Of a DNA stretch of 64,000 nucleotides, positions 47,621 to 55,246 are shown one piece after another. Source of the stretch: an alpha proteobacterium AAP38. Lineage in GTDB: Bacteria; Pseudomonadota; Alphaproteobacteria; Azospirillales; Azospirillaceae. The DNA lies in the NCBI GenBank assembly GCA_001296005.1, contig LJHR01000035.1:186001-250000 (forward strand), read 5' to 3'. A program made the position numbers and the translations under genes. Numbering within the stretch: the first letter of the stretch is position 1; each line of letters begins with the position of its first letter. The notes below the pieces were generated by a model. That model was not told the DNA's origin and did no database searches. It worked only from the letters and a program-made list of their open reading frames with translations.

Positions 47621-47665
47621 CGCAACGGCGCCGGATTTTCCAATCCGGCGCCGTTCGCACTTTAT
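47621..47665 (+). terminator. Terminator of tkt
   Basis: Perfect 13-bp stem (47624-47636 with 47643-47655) with TTCGCACTTTAT after it. It may also serve the convergent low-GC gene. Confidence 0.8.
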
Positions 47666-47675
47666 AAGCATCACT

Positions 47676-48743
47676 TCAGCCAATACGCGACATCACCATG
47701 TCAGTCAGATAGCGGCATCCTTCGCCCTGTGGGTCAAGGTGATCGAAATCACCGAAATGTTCATATTGGAAAAACGGGTCGTCGTAGAAATCGACAATGT
47801 CGAAATTTCCGACAAGCTTGAACTGCTCACGAACCCAATGAAGCTCCTGAAAATAGCGGTTCTTGTCGTGTAGAACGGCCCTTAAATCATGCCGGCATGG
47901 CGGAATCACGACGAGAACACGATGCCCCATTTCACGGGCTTGCAGCAATATCCGCACTAAATGCAGCGCCTGACCTGCAGTCCGCTTACTCGTGAAATGA
48001 TTTTCCGCGCGGCGCTCTACGCCATATTCGTTATTGAAGTATCGGCCATTGCCATATTGCTGCGTGAACCCGAACTGATCGTTCGGCGTTAGGTATCCGG
48101 ATGACCAATTGGAAATAATTGGACTTATTGCGTCTATTTTTTCATCGTAATATTTATAATCTATATCAAAAACTTCCTTTATGGGCGCAACCCGCCAGCG
48201 GTCTTCTGATTTCTGCAAAAGAAAGTAAGAAGAAAAAACAGAATAGAAAATAACGACAGTTCTTAGCTTCGACAGATGCCGCGCACCCCAATCATAAACA
48301 CACGCCGTATGAAACATATCCTGTGAAGTATAACATAAATTTACGGACCCTTTCGCCCTGATCGAGTCAAACGCATGATCGCCATGCGAAGAACCAATGA
48401 CAAGATTAAATATTCCATCCCTATTGACCAGAGCCGATGATTTCTTGATATTCAAAATCTTCAAATCCTGAATAACACTACTAGCGATGCCAGCCTCAGG
48501 GCCAATGTTCTCAATTATTGATTTTTCAAAATTATTCCGGATATTTGCATCAGCGACATCAGCTTGCACGGCACGACGAAAGAACTCAAGGCCATCCCTG
48601 TAACCCAGAATTAACCCCAAATTATTAAGCGCACCGCTGTGATGCGGATACCGCTCAATGACAACTTGGTATTTTTGTGCAGCCTCGAAAAATTGCCCTT
48701 CGATATGCAATTTTATTGCACTTGCAAAAACATCCGCAACCAT
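47676..48743 (-). CDS. TPR-containing protein with possible SGNH-like C-terminal domain, low GC
   Basis: Encodes 355 residues from the ATG at 48743, which has GGGGAGGG five bases upstream; another ATG 15 codons earlier lacks a site. Residues about 5-75 look like one or two tetratricopeptide helices pairs (FFEAAQKYQVVIERYPHHSG, ALNNLGLILGYRDGLEFF). The rest has NLVIGSSHGDHAFD (about 112-125) and, near the end, HFGDFDHLDPQGEGCRYLTD, which resemble the first and last blocks of SGNH/GDSL hydrolases or O-acetyl-transfer proteins. This reading is tentative. Base composition is much lower in GC than all neighbours, suggesting horizontal gain, perhaps for surface glycan modification. Confidence 0.7.
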   Translation of the reverse strand: MVADVFASAIKLHIEGQFFEAAQKYQVVIERYPHHSGALNNLGLILGYRDGLEFFRRAVQADVADANIRNNFEKSIIENIGPEAGIASSVIQDLKILNIKKSSALVNRDGIFNLVIGSSHGDHAFDSIRAKGSVNLCYTSQDMFHTACVYDWGARHLSKLRTVVIFYSVFSSYFLLQKSEDRWRVAPIKEVFDIDYKYYDEKIDAISPIISNWSSGYLTPNDQFGFTQQYGNGRYFNNEYGVERRAENHFTSKRTAGQALHLVRILLQAREMGHRVLVVIPPCRHDLRAVLHDKNRYFQELHWVREQFKLVGNFDIVDFYDDPFFQYEHFGDFDHLDPQGEGCRYLTDMVMSRIG

Positions 48744-48932
48744 ATTCGCCCTCCCCACAAGACAGACTAAATTTTTGCAGGTTTTCATTTTTCCCAGGGG
48801 GCATCAAGCGCGATCTGGAACGCGCCAACTCCTGCCAAATCTGAGGGATGAGTATTGTTACAAACGCCCGTTGACGCTAATCTGCCATTTCAATAGCTGA
48901 CTTTACTGCATAAACCATCCCGGCAAAGAGTC
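48744..48932. other. AT-rich intergenic region between the TPR gene and gap
   Basis: No gene is supported here. The segment shares the low GC of the TPR gene, holds that gene's promoter, and ends at the palindrome of the gap regulatory region. Confidence 0.4.
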
Positions 48933-48985
48933 ATTCAGGTAACGCCGTTACCTGAATTGCGCCCTTCCTGCAAAAAAACTAAGCT
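48933..48985 (+). promoter_or_regulatory. Putative operator and promoter of gap
   Basis: A perfect inverted repeat with 11-bp arms (48933-48943 ATTCAGGTAAC, 48947-48957 GTTACCTGAAT, 3-base centre) abuts a promoter-like pair: TTGCGC (48957-48962), 17 bases, TAAGCT (48980-48985). Such a repeat overlapping the -35 is the form of a repressor or activator site. The factor is unknown. Confidence 0.55.
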
Positions 48986-49139
48986 GCAACCCGTGCGCTT
49001 CACGCATGGCGGAAGGGACGGTTGCGCCCTTGTATGCGGGGGGTTCAAGGGTTAATTCGGCTTTGGAACATGGGTCGTCACGCGGCCCATCGGCCCCCGC
49101 GCCAGAGCCGGCGCGGGCGTCGTTCAATCGGAGGAAAGC

Positions 49140-50150
49140 ATGGCTGTCAAAGTTGCGATCAACGGGTTCGGGCGTATTGGCCGTCTGGTTCTGCGCGCGC
49201 TCATCGAAAGCGGCCGCAAGGATATCGTGGTCGTCGCCATCAACGATCTGGCCGACGCCAATTCCAACGCCCACCTGCTGAAGTATGACAGCGTCCATGG
49301 CCGCTTCCCCGGCACGGTCGAGGTTGTAGACGGCAATCTGGTCGTCAATGGTCACACGATCCGCTCCGTGCAGCAGCGCGACCCGGCCCAGCTGCCCTGG
49401 GGTGAGCTGGGTGTGGATATCGCGCTCGAATGCTCCGGCATCTTCACCAGCCGTGACGCCGCGTCCAAGCACCTGACCGCTGGCGCCAAGAAGGTGCTGA
49501 TCTCCGCCCCGGCCACCGACGAAGACCTGACAGTCGTCTATGGCGTGAACCACGACAAGCTGACGGCTGATCACAAGATCGTGTCGAACGCGTCCTGCAC
49601 CACCAACTGCCTGGCGCCCGTCGCCCATGTCCTGAACCAGGGCATCGGCATCGCCCATGGCTTCATGACCACCATCCACAGCTACACCGGCGACCAGAAC
49701 ACCGTGGACACGTTCCACAAGGATCTGCACCGCGCCCGTGCCGCCGCTCTGAACATCATCCCGACCTCGACCGGTGCCGCCAAGGCCGTGGGCAAGGTTC
49801 TGCCGGAACTGAAGGGCAAGCTGGACGGCACCTCGCTGCGCGTGCCGACCCCGAACGTGTCGGTTGTCGATTTCAAGTTCGTGGCCAAGCGCAACACGAC
49901 CGTCGAAGAAGTCAACCAGCTGATCAAGGACGCCGCCGCTTCGGGCCCACTGAAGGGTATCCTGGGCGCCTATGCCGAGCCGCTGGTGTCCACCGACTTC
50001 AACCATGACAGCCACAGCTCGATCTTCGCCCTGAATGAGACGAAGGTCATGGAAGGCAACTTCGTGCGTATCCTGACCTGGTACGACAATGAATGGGGCT
50101 TCTCCAACCGCATGGGCGACACCGTCATTGCCATGGCGAACGCGGGCTGA
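49140..50150 (+). CDS. gap: Glyceraldehyde-3-phosphate dehydrogenase
   Basis: Encodes 336 residues of the NAD-dependent glycolytic enzyme. INGFGRIGRLVLRA (7-20) binds NAD; the catalytic cysteine is C153 in SNASCTTNCLAP; the catalytic histidine region is HSYTGDQNTVD. The C-terminus WYDNEWGFSNRMGD is typical. GGAGGAAAGC immediately precedes the ATG. A palindromic operator candidate lies about 155 bases before the promoter-proximal end of the gene. Confidence 0.97.
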   Translation: MAVKVAINGFGRIGRLVLRALIESGRKDIVVVAINDLADANSNAHLLKYDSVHGRFPGTVEVVDGNLVVNGHTIRSVQQRDPAQLPWGELGVDIALECSGIFTSRDAASKHLTAGAKKVLISAPATDEDLTVVYGVNHDKLTADHKIVSNASCTTNCLAPVAHVLNQGIGIAHGFMTTIHSYTGDQNTVDTFHKDLHRARAAALNIIPTSTGAAKAVGKVLPELKGKLDGTSLRVPTPNVSVVDFKFVAKRNTTVEEVNQLIKDAAASGPLKGILGAYAEPLVSTDFNHDSHSSIFALNETKVMEGNFVRILTWYDNEWGFSNRMGDTVIAMANAG

Positions 50151-50285
50151 TTTCCCGACTGGTCTTTGCCAGCGATCTGGTTATCCTGATCGCTGGCCGG
50201 ATCGACAACAGGGGCGCCGTTCCGGCGGGAGCGGCGCCCCTGGCATTTTGTGAAACCTGCAAACCACAGCCACAAGAAAGGGCGG

Positions 50286-50522
50286 ATGGACATGACCCCC
50301 AATGAAATCGCGCGGCTTCAGACCTATCTGCGCAAGAACTTCGGCAACGACAAGATCACCGTGAACCCGCCAGCCAAGAAGGGCCAGCCGGTCGAAGTGA
50401 CCATCGGGGAGGAATTCATCGGCACCCTCTACCGCGACGAGGATGATGGCGACGTGTCCTACGCCTTCAACATGACGATCCTGTCGGAAGATCTGCCGAA
50501 CATCGCACCGGCGAAGAAGTAA
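50286..50522 (+). CDS. DUF3126-family small protein
   Basis: Encodes 78 residues from the ATG at 50286, with AAAGGGCGG just upstream; the ATG at 50292 is equally possible. The sequence TPNEIARLQTYLRKNFGN, a basic central segment, VTIGEEFIGTLYRDEDDGD and SYAFNMTILSEDL fit the DUF3126 family of small alphaproteobacterial proteins of unknown function. It lies between gap and a palindromic element. Confidence 0.88.
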   Translation: MDMTPNEIARLQTYLRKNFGNDKITVNPPAKKGQPVEVTIGEEFIGTLYRDEDDGDVSYAFNMTILSEDLPNIAPAKK

Positions 50523-50533
50523 GGCCCGTGTTT

Positions 50534-50614
50534 TGTCGCATGCGCTTGCGCTTATGCGACCTACGAAAACGTATGCCGTCGTAGGTCGCATAAGGACGAA
50601 GCCCGCATGCGACA
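50534..50614. repeat. Nested palindromic intergenic element
   Basis: Two nested inverted repeats share a centre: inner arms of 15 bp (CTTATGCGACCTACG at 50551-50565 and its complement at 50580-50594) and outer arms of 11 bp (TGTCGCATGCG at 50534-50544 and CGCATGCGACA at 50604-50614). It sits between convergent genes and could act as a two-way terminator or be a small repeat element. Confidence 0.75.
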
Positions 50615-50620
50615 TCCCGT

Positions 50621-51994
50621 TTACATCACACCCAGATCCTTGGCCGTGAGGTCCAGCGCCAGCTTGGCCAGCCGCGCCACCTCATCCGCCTCCTCCTTCA
50701 TCATGGTGAGGGCGGGGGCGTAGACCAGACTGTCGCGGATGCCCCGCATGATCAGGTTATTGTGAAAACAATGGTCGCGCGCCATCAGGCCGACCTTGCC
50801 GCCGCCAGGGAACCGCTCCCGCGTCCGGCGGTCCTTTACAATCTCAATGGCGCCGATCATGCCTTCGGAGCGGATTTCACCCACGATTGGGTGACCGACC
50901 AAAGCCTCCTCCAGCTTTTCGCGCAAGTACGGCCCGATCTCCGTTCGCGCGCGGTCCACCAGCCCTTCCCGCTCGATCACCTCCAGATTGGCCAGCGCCA
51001 CAGCGCAGGCCACAGGGTGACCGGAATAGGTGAAGCCGTGGTAGAACTCCCCACCTTCATTGATCAAGGTCTCCGCCACCCGGTCGCCGACCATAACGGC
51101 GGAGAGCGGCACGTAGCCGGACGTGATGCCCTTGGCCAAGGTCATGAAATCCGGCTTGATGCCGTACCGCTGGCTGCCGAACCAATGGCCCAGACGGCCA
51201 AAGCCGCAGATCACCTCATCCGCGATCAGCAGGATGTCGTGCTCCTTGCAGATGCGGTTGATCTCCGGCCAGTAGCTGTCGGGTGGGATGATCACGCCGC
51301 CAGCCCCCTGCACCGGCTCCCCGATGAAGGCGGCAACGTTCTCAGGCCCGATCTCCAGGATTTTCTCTTCGACCGCGCGGGCCGCCAGCCGCCCGAACGC
51401 CTCCGCGCTCATCTCCCCCTGCCCTTCGAACGGGTAGGGCGCCATGACATGGGTGAAGCCGGGCAGCGGCAGGCCGCCCTGTTCATGCATCACCTTCATG
51501 CCGTTCAGCGAGGTCGCGGCCATGGTGGTGCCGTGATAGCCATGTTCGCGCCCGATGAAGACGCGCTTTTCCGGCTTGCCCTTCAGCGCCCAGTAATGGC
51601 GGGCCATGCGCACTATGGTATCATTGGCCTCCGACCCGGAATTAGCGAAGAAGGCGCGGTTCAGGCCCGGCGGAGTCAGTTCCGCCAGCTTGGCCGCCAG
51701 CCGCACCGTCGGCTCCGTCGTGGTCTTGAAGAAGCCGTGATAGAAGCTGAGATCGGTCAGCTGACGATAGGCGGCATCGGCCAGTTCCCGCCGGCCATAG
51801 CCGACATTGACGCACCACAGCCCGGCCATGGCATCCAGGATGCGGGCACCCGTACTGTCGGTCAGCCACACCCCCTCGGCATGGGTGATGATGCGCGGCC
51901 CGCCCAGGGCGGCCAGTTCCTGATGGTCGGTGAACGGATGCCAGTGATGGGCACCCGAAAGGCGCTTCAACGCGTCGGTATCGATGGTGGACAC
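50621..51994 (-). CDS. Class III (omega) aminotransferase
   Basis: Encodes 457 residues of a PLP-dependent aminotransferase. FANSGSEANDTIVRMARHYW and HGYHGTTMAATSLNG bind cofactor phosphate and ring; LIADEVICGFGRLG carries the PLP-contacting Asp; the Schiff-base lysine is in TLAKGITSGYVPLSAV. The sequence type is that of beta-alanine/putrescine/omega-amino acid:pyruvate transaminases. Specificity cannot be settled; no linked catabolic genes are present. Confidence 0.93.
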   Translation of the reverse strand: MSTIDTDALKRLSGAHHWHPFTDHQELAALGGPRIITHAEGVWLTDSTGARILDAMAGLWCVNVGYGRRELADAAYRQLTDLSFYHGFFKTTTEPTVRLAAKLAELTPPGLNRAFFANSGSEANDTIVRMARHYWALKGKPEKRVFIGREHGYHGTTMAATSLNGMKVMHEQGGLPLPGFTHVMAPYPFEGQGEMSAEAFGRLAARAVEEKILEIGPENVAAFIGEPVQGAGGVIIPPDSYWPEINRICKEHDILLIADEVICGFGRLGHWFGSQRYGIKPDFMTLAKGITSGYVPLSAVMVGDRVAETLINEGGEFYHGFTYSGHPVACAVALANLEVIEREGLVDRARTEIGPYLREKLEEALVGHPIVGEIRSEGMIGAIEIVKDRRTRERFPGGGKVGLMARDHCFHNNLIMRGIRDSLVYAPALTMMKEEADEVARLAKLALDLTAKDLGVM

Positions 51995-52181
51995 AAGTCG
52001 TCCCTCCCCAGGATCAAGATGCAGATGACGGACAGGCGGCGACCGTCAGACCGGCGGGTTGAACCCGATCCGGGCGCAGAGCAACAGCATCACTTCCTTG
52101 GGGCACGGGCCATGATAGATCATGCAAAGAGCATAACGCCGACACACGCCGGCGTCACGGCCCCTCCTATCCGAAACAGCA

Positions 52182-53804
52182 TTAGCTGCGCAGGCCCGGC
52201 GCTTCCTGTCCGGTGCGGGCCACATATTCGGTGTAGCCGCCGCCATATTGATGGATGCCGTCCGGCGTCAGCTCCAGCACGCGGTTGGAGAGCGTGGCCA
52301 GGAAGTGCCGGTCGTGCGACACGAACAGCATGGTGCCTTCATAATTGGCTAGCGCGGTAATCAGCATCTGCTTGGTGTCGAGATCGAGATGGTTTGTCGG
52401 CTCGTCCAGGACCAGGAAATTCGGCGGGTTGTACAGCATCATCGCCATCACCAGCCGCGCCTTCTCACCCCCTGACAGCACCCGGCAACGCTTTTCCACA
52501 TCATCGCCGGAAAAGCCGAAGCAACCAGCCAGCGCCCGCAGCGAACCCTGGCCCGCCTGCGGGAAGGCGCTTTCCAAGGCTTCGAAAACGGTCTGCTCAC
52601 CATCCAGCAGTTCCATCGCGTGCTGGGAGAAATAGCCCATCTTCACGCTGGCGCCGACATTGACGGTCCCGGTATCGGGCCGGTCGGCGCCCGCGATCAG
52701 CTTCAGCAAGGTCGACTTGCCAGCGCCATTGACGCCCATGACGCACCAGCGTTCTTTACGGCGGATGGTGAAGTCGAAGCCCTGATAGATGCTGCGGCTG
52801 CCATAGCCCTTGTGGACATTCCGCAGGACCGCGACGTCATCGCCCGAGCGTGGTGCGGGCGGGAAGTCGAACATCACCGTCTGGCGGCGCTTGGGCGGCT
52901 CGACGCGTTCGATCTTGTCCAGCTTCTTGACGCGGCTCTGCACCTGGCTGGCGTGGGAAGCGCGGGCCTTGAACCGCTCGATGAACTTGATTTCCTTGGC
53001 CAGCATGGCTTGCTGGCGTTCGAACTGCGCCTGCTGCTGCTTCTCGTTCAGGGCGCGCTGCTGTTCATAGAAGGTGTAGTCGCCGGAATAGGAGTTCAGC
53101 GAGCCGCCATCGATTTCGATGATCTTGTTGACGATCCGGTTCATGAATTCCCGGTCGTGAGAGGTCATCAGCAGGGCACCCTCATAGCCCTTCAGAAACC
53201 CTTCCAGCCAGATCAGGCTTTCGATATCCAGATGGTTGCTGGGTTCGTCCAGCAGCATGGCATCGGGCTTCATCAACAGGATGCGGCCCAGCGCCACGCG
53301 CATCTTCCAGCCGCCTGACAGGGCGCCGACATCCTTGTCCATCATCTCCTGGCTGAAGCTGAGGCCGGCCAGCACCTCGCGTGCGCGGCCCTCCAGCTCA
53401 TAGCCGCCCAGTTCGTCGAAGCGCGCCTGCACCTCGCCATAACGCTCGATGATCGCGTCCATCTGGTCGGCCTGATCGGGATCGGCCATGGCTTCTTCCA
53501 GGCTCGCCAGTTCCTTGGCAACCTCGCTGACCGGCCCGGCGCCGTCCATCACTTCCTGGACCGCGCTGCGACCGGACATCTCACCGACATCCTGGTTGAA
53601 ATAGCCAATGGAAACCTGCTTCTCCACCGACACTTGGCCGGTATCCGGCTGTTCCTCACCCGTGATCATCCGGAACAAGGTGGTCTTACCAGCCCCGTTG
53701 GGTCCCACCAGACCCACCTTCTCCCCCCGGTTCAGGGCCGCGGAGGATTCCAGGAACAGAATGCGGTGACCATTATGTTTGCTGATATTTTCAAAGCGGA
53801 TCAT
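52182..53804 (-). CDS. ABC-F family ATPase (YbiT-like)
   Basis: Encodes 540 residues with two ABC ATPase domains and no membrane segments. Domain 1: Walker A GPNGAGKTTLF, signature LSGGWKMRVALG, Walker B AMLLDEPSNHLD. The interdomain linker (about 240-310) is helical and basic. Domain 2: Walker A GVNGAGKSTLL, signature LSGGEKARLVMA, Walker B FLVLDEPTNHLD. ABC-F proteins act on ribosomes. The start at 53804 (MIRFENISKHNG) fits the family better than 53819. Confidence 0.93.
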   Translation of the reverse strand: MIRFENISKHNGHRILFLESSAALNRGEKVGLVGPNGAGKTTLFRMITGEEQPDTGQVSVEKQVSIGYFNQDVGEMSGRSAVQEVMDGAGPVSEVAKELASLEEAMADPDQADQMDAIIERYGEVQARFDELGGYELEGRAREVLAGLSFSQEMMDKDVGALSGGWKMRVALGRILLMKPDAMLLDEPSNHLDIESLIWLEGFLKGYEGALLMTSHDREFMNRIVNKIIEIDGGSLNSYSGDYTFYEQQRALNEKQQQAQFERQQAMLAKEIKFIERFKARASHASQVQSRVKKLDKIERVEPPKRRQTVMFDFPPAPRSGDDVAVLRNVHKGYGSRSIYQGFDFTIRRKERWCVMGVNGAGKSTLLKLIAGADRPDTGTVNVGASVKMGYFSQHAMELLDGEQTVFEALESAFPQAGQGSLRALAGCFGFSGDDVEKRCRVLSGGEKARLVMAMMLYNPPNFLVLDEPTNHLDLDTKQMLITALANYEGTMLFVSHDRHFLATLSNRVLELTPDGIHQYGGGYTEYVARTGQEAPGLRS

Positions 53805-54052
53805 GGGGCCGGGTTCCAAGGGGCGTGTTCGGCCCCCTTATGCCACAAGATGCCGGGCGCGACAGTGGTCTGATCAGCCCTTATGCCGACTGACGATGCA
53901 GGCCTGCCAAGCGCATGACCAGAGCTACGCGGTTGATCCGCCGCGCGTGGAGACGACACCTGCGGGTCGTTTTTAAGTGAGGTTGAGGTTTTGGATTTCG
54001 CCTAACCACAAACACCACGCCTGTTGACACTAGCATGTAATTGCAGAACCAT

Positions 54053-55195
54053 ATGGCCATGCAATCATCGATCGCCCCCCTCACCTATGCCGAGCGTATC
54101 GACCGTGTCCGCCTGATCCGGGCGGAGAATGTCGGGCCGGTGACGTTCCTGCGGCTGATGGAACGGTTCGGGACCGCCACCGCGGCCCTGAACGCCCTGC
54201 CGGAACTGGCCAGGCGCGGCGGACGGACCACGCCCTTGCGCATTCCGGGTAAGGCAGAGGTGGAGCGGGAGGCCGTGGCGCTGGACCGGATTGGCGCGCG
54301 GTGGCTGTTCCGGGGAGAGGCTGAGTATCCGGGGCCGCTGGCCGTGCTGGATGATGCGCCGCCGGTGCTGACCCTCCTGGGCTTTCCGGCGTTGCTATCA
54401 CGACCCTGCGTGGGGATTGTGGGTGCCCGTAATGCCAGTATTGTGGGCCGCAAGATGGCGGAAAAGCTGGGCCGCGATCTGGCCGAGGCTGGGTTTACAG
54501 TGGTGTCGGGTCTGGCGCGTGGCATTGACACGTCGGCGCATCAAGGCGCCCTGGCCGGTGGGGCAACGGGTGGCGGGACGGTGGCCGTGGTGGCCGGCGG
54601 TGTCGACATCATCTATCCGCCAGAAAATGACGGCTTGTACCGGGAGATTGCGACGCGCGGTGCCATTCTGGCCGAATCACCCCTGGGCACGGAACCGCAG
54701 GCGCGTCATTTCCCCCGGCGCAACCGCCTGATTTCCGGCCTGTCGCTGGGCGTGGTGGTGGTGGAGGCGGCGGTGAAGTCAGGATCCCTGATCACCGCCC
54801 GGTTTGCCGGCGAACAGGGGCGCGAGGTGTTTGCCGTGCCGGGATCACCGCTGGACCCGCGCGCCCAGGGCTGCAACCGCCTGATCAAGGAGGGGGCGGG
54901 GCTGGTGGAGAATGCTGATGATGTCATCAACCACCTGCAAGGAGCCCTGCGCCGCCCCTTCAGCGAACCTAGCAGCGGGCTGTTCCGCCCCACCACACCG
55001 GCCCGCGAAGACGAGATCGAACTGGAAAAAGCGCGCCGTCTGGTGGCCGAGTGCCTGTCCCCCTCCCCGGTTCTCATTGACGAAGTGGTCCGCGGCTGCC
55101 AATTGTCTGCCGGTGTGGTGTTGACTGTCCTGCTGGAACTGGAACTGGCGGGACGGCTGCAGCGTCATCCCGGTGGGCAGGTCAGCCTGATCTGA
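54053..55195 (+). CDS. dprA: DNA-processing protein DprA
   Basis: Encodes 380 residues from the ATG at 54053; a TTG at 54041 and an ATG at 54059 are alternatives. A SAM-like N-terminal region (about 10-70) precedes the Rossmann core (about 75-300; GIVGARNASIVGRKMAEKLG, SGLARGIDTSAHQGAL, GGVDIIYPPEN, VEAAVKSGSLITARFA), and a C-terminal winged helix (about 320-380). DprA loads RecA on single-stranded DNA during transformation. It is followed by topA after 51 bases, a conserved pairing. Confidence 0.95.
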   Translation: MAMQSSIAPLTYAERIDRVRLIRAENVGPVTFLRLMERFGTATAALNALPELARRGGRTTPLRIPGKAEVEREAVALDRIGARWLFRGEAEYPGPLAVLDDAPPVLTLLGFPALLSRPCVGIVGARNASIVGRKMAEKLGRDLAEAGFTVVSGLARGIDTSAHQGALAGGATGGGTVAVVAGGVDIIYPPENDGLYREIATRGAILAESPLGTEPQARHFPRRNRLISGLSLGVVVVEAAVKSGSLITARFAGEQGREVFAVPGSPLDPRAQGCNRLIKEGAGLVENADDVINHLQGALRRPFSEPSSGLFRPTTPAREDEIELEKARRLVAECLSPSPVLIDEVVRGCQLSAGVVLTVLLELELAGRLQRHPGGQVSLI

Positions 55196-55246
55196 ACCTG
55201 TTCTGCCGTCCGGTCGTCCATCGTTCTTGCAAAGGCGGGTCCTTCA

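Noticed and set aside
52046..52123. Short minus-strand frame of 25 codons between the aminotransferase and ABC-F genes
   Set aside because: No ribosome binding site or recognisable sequence; too short to support.
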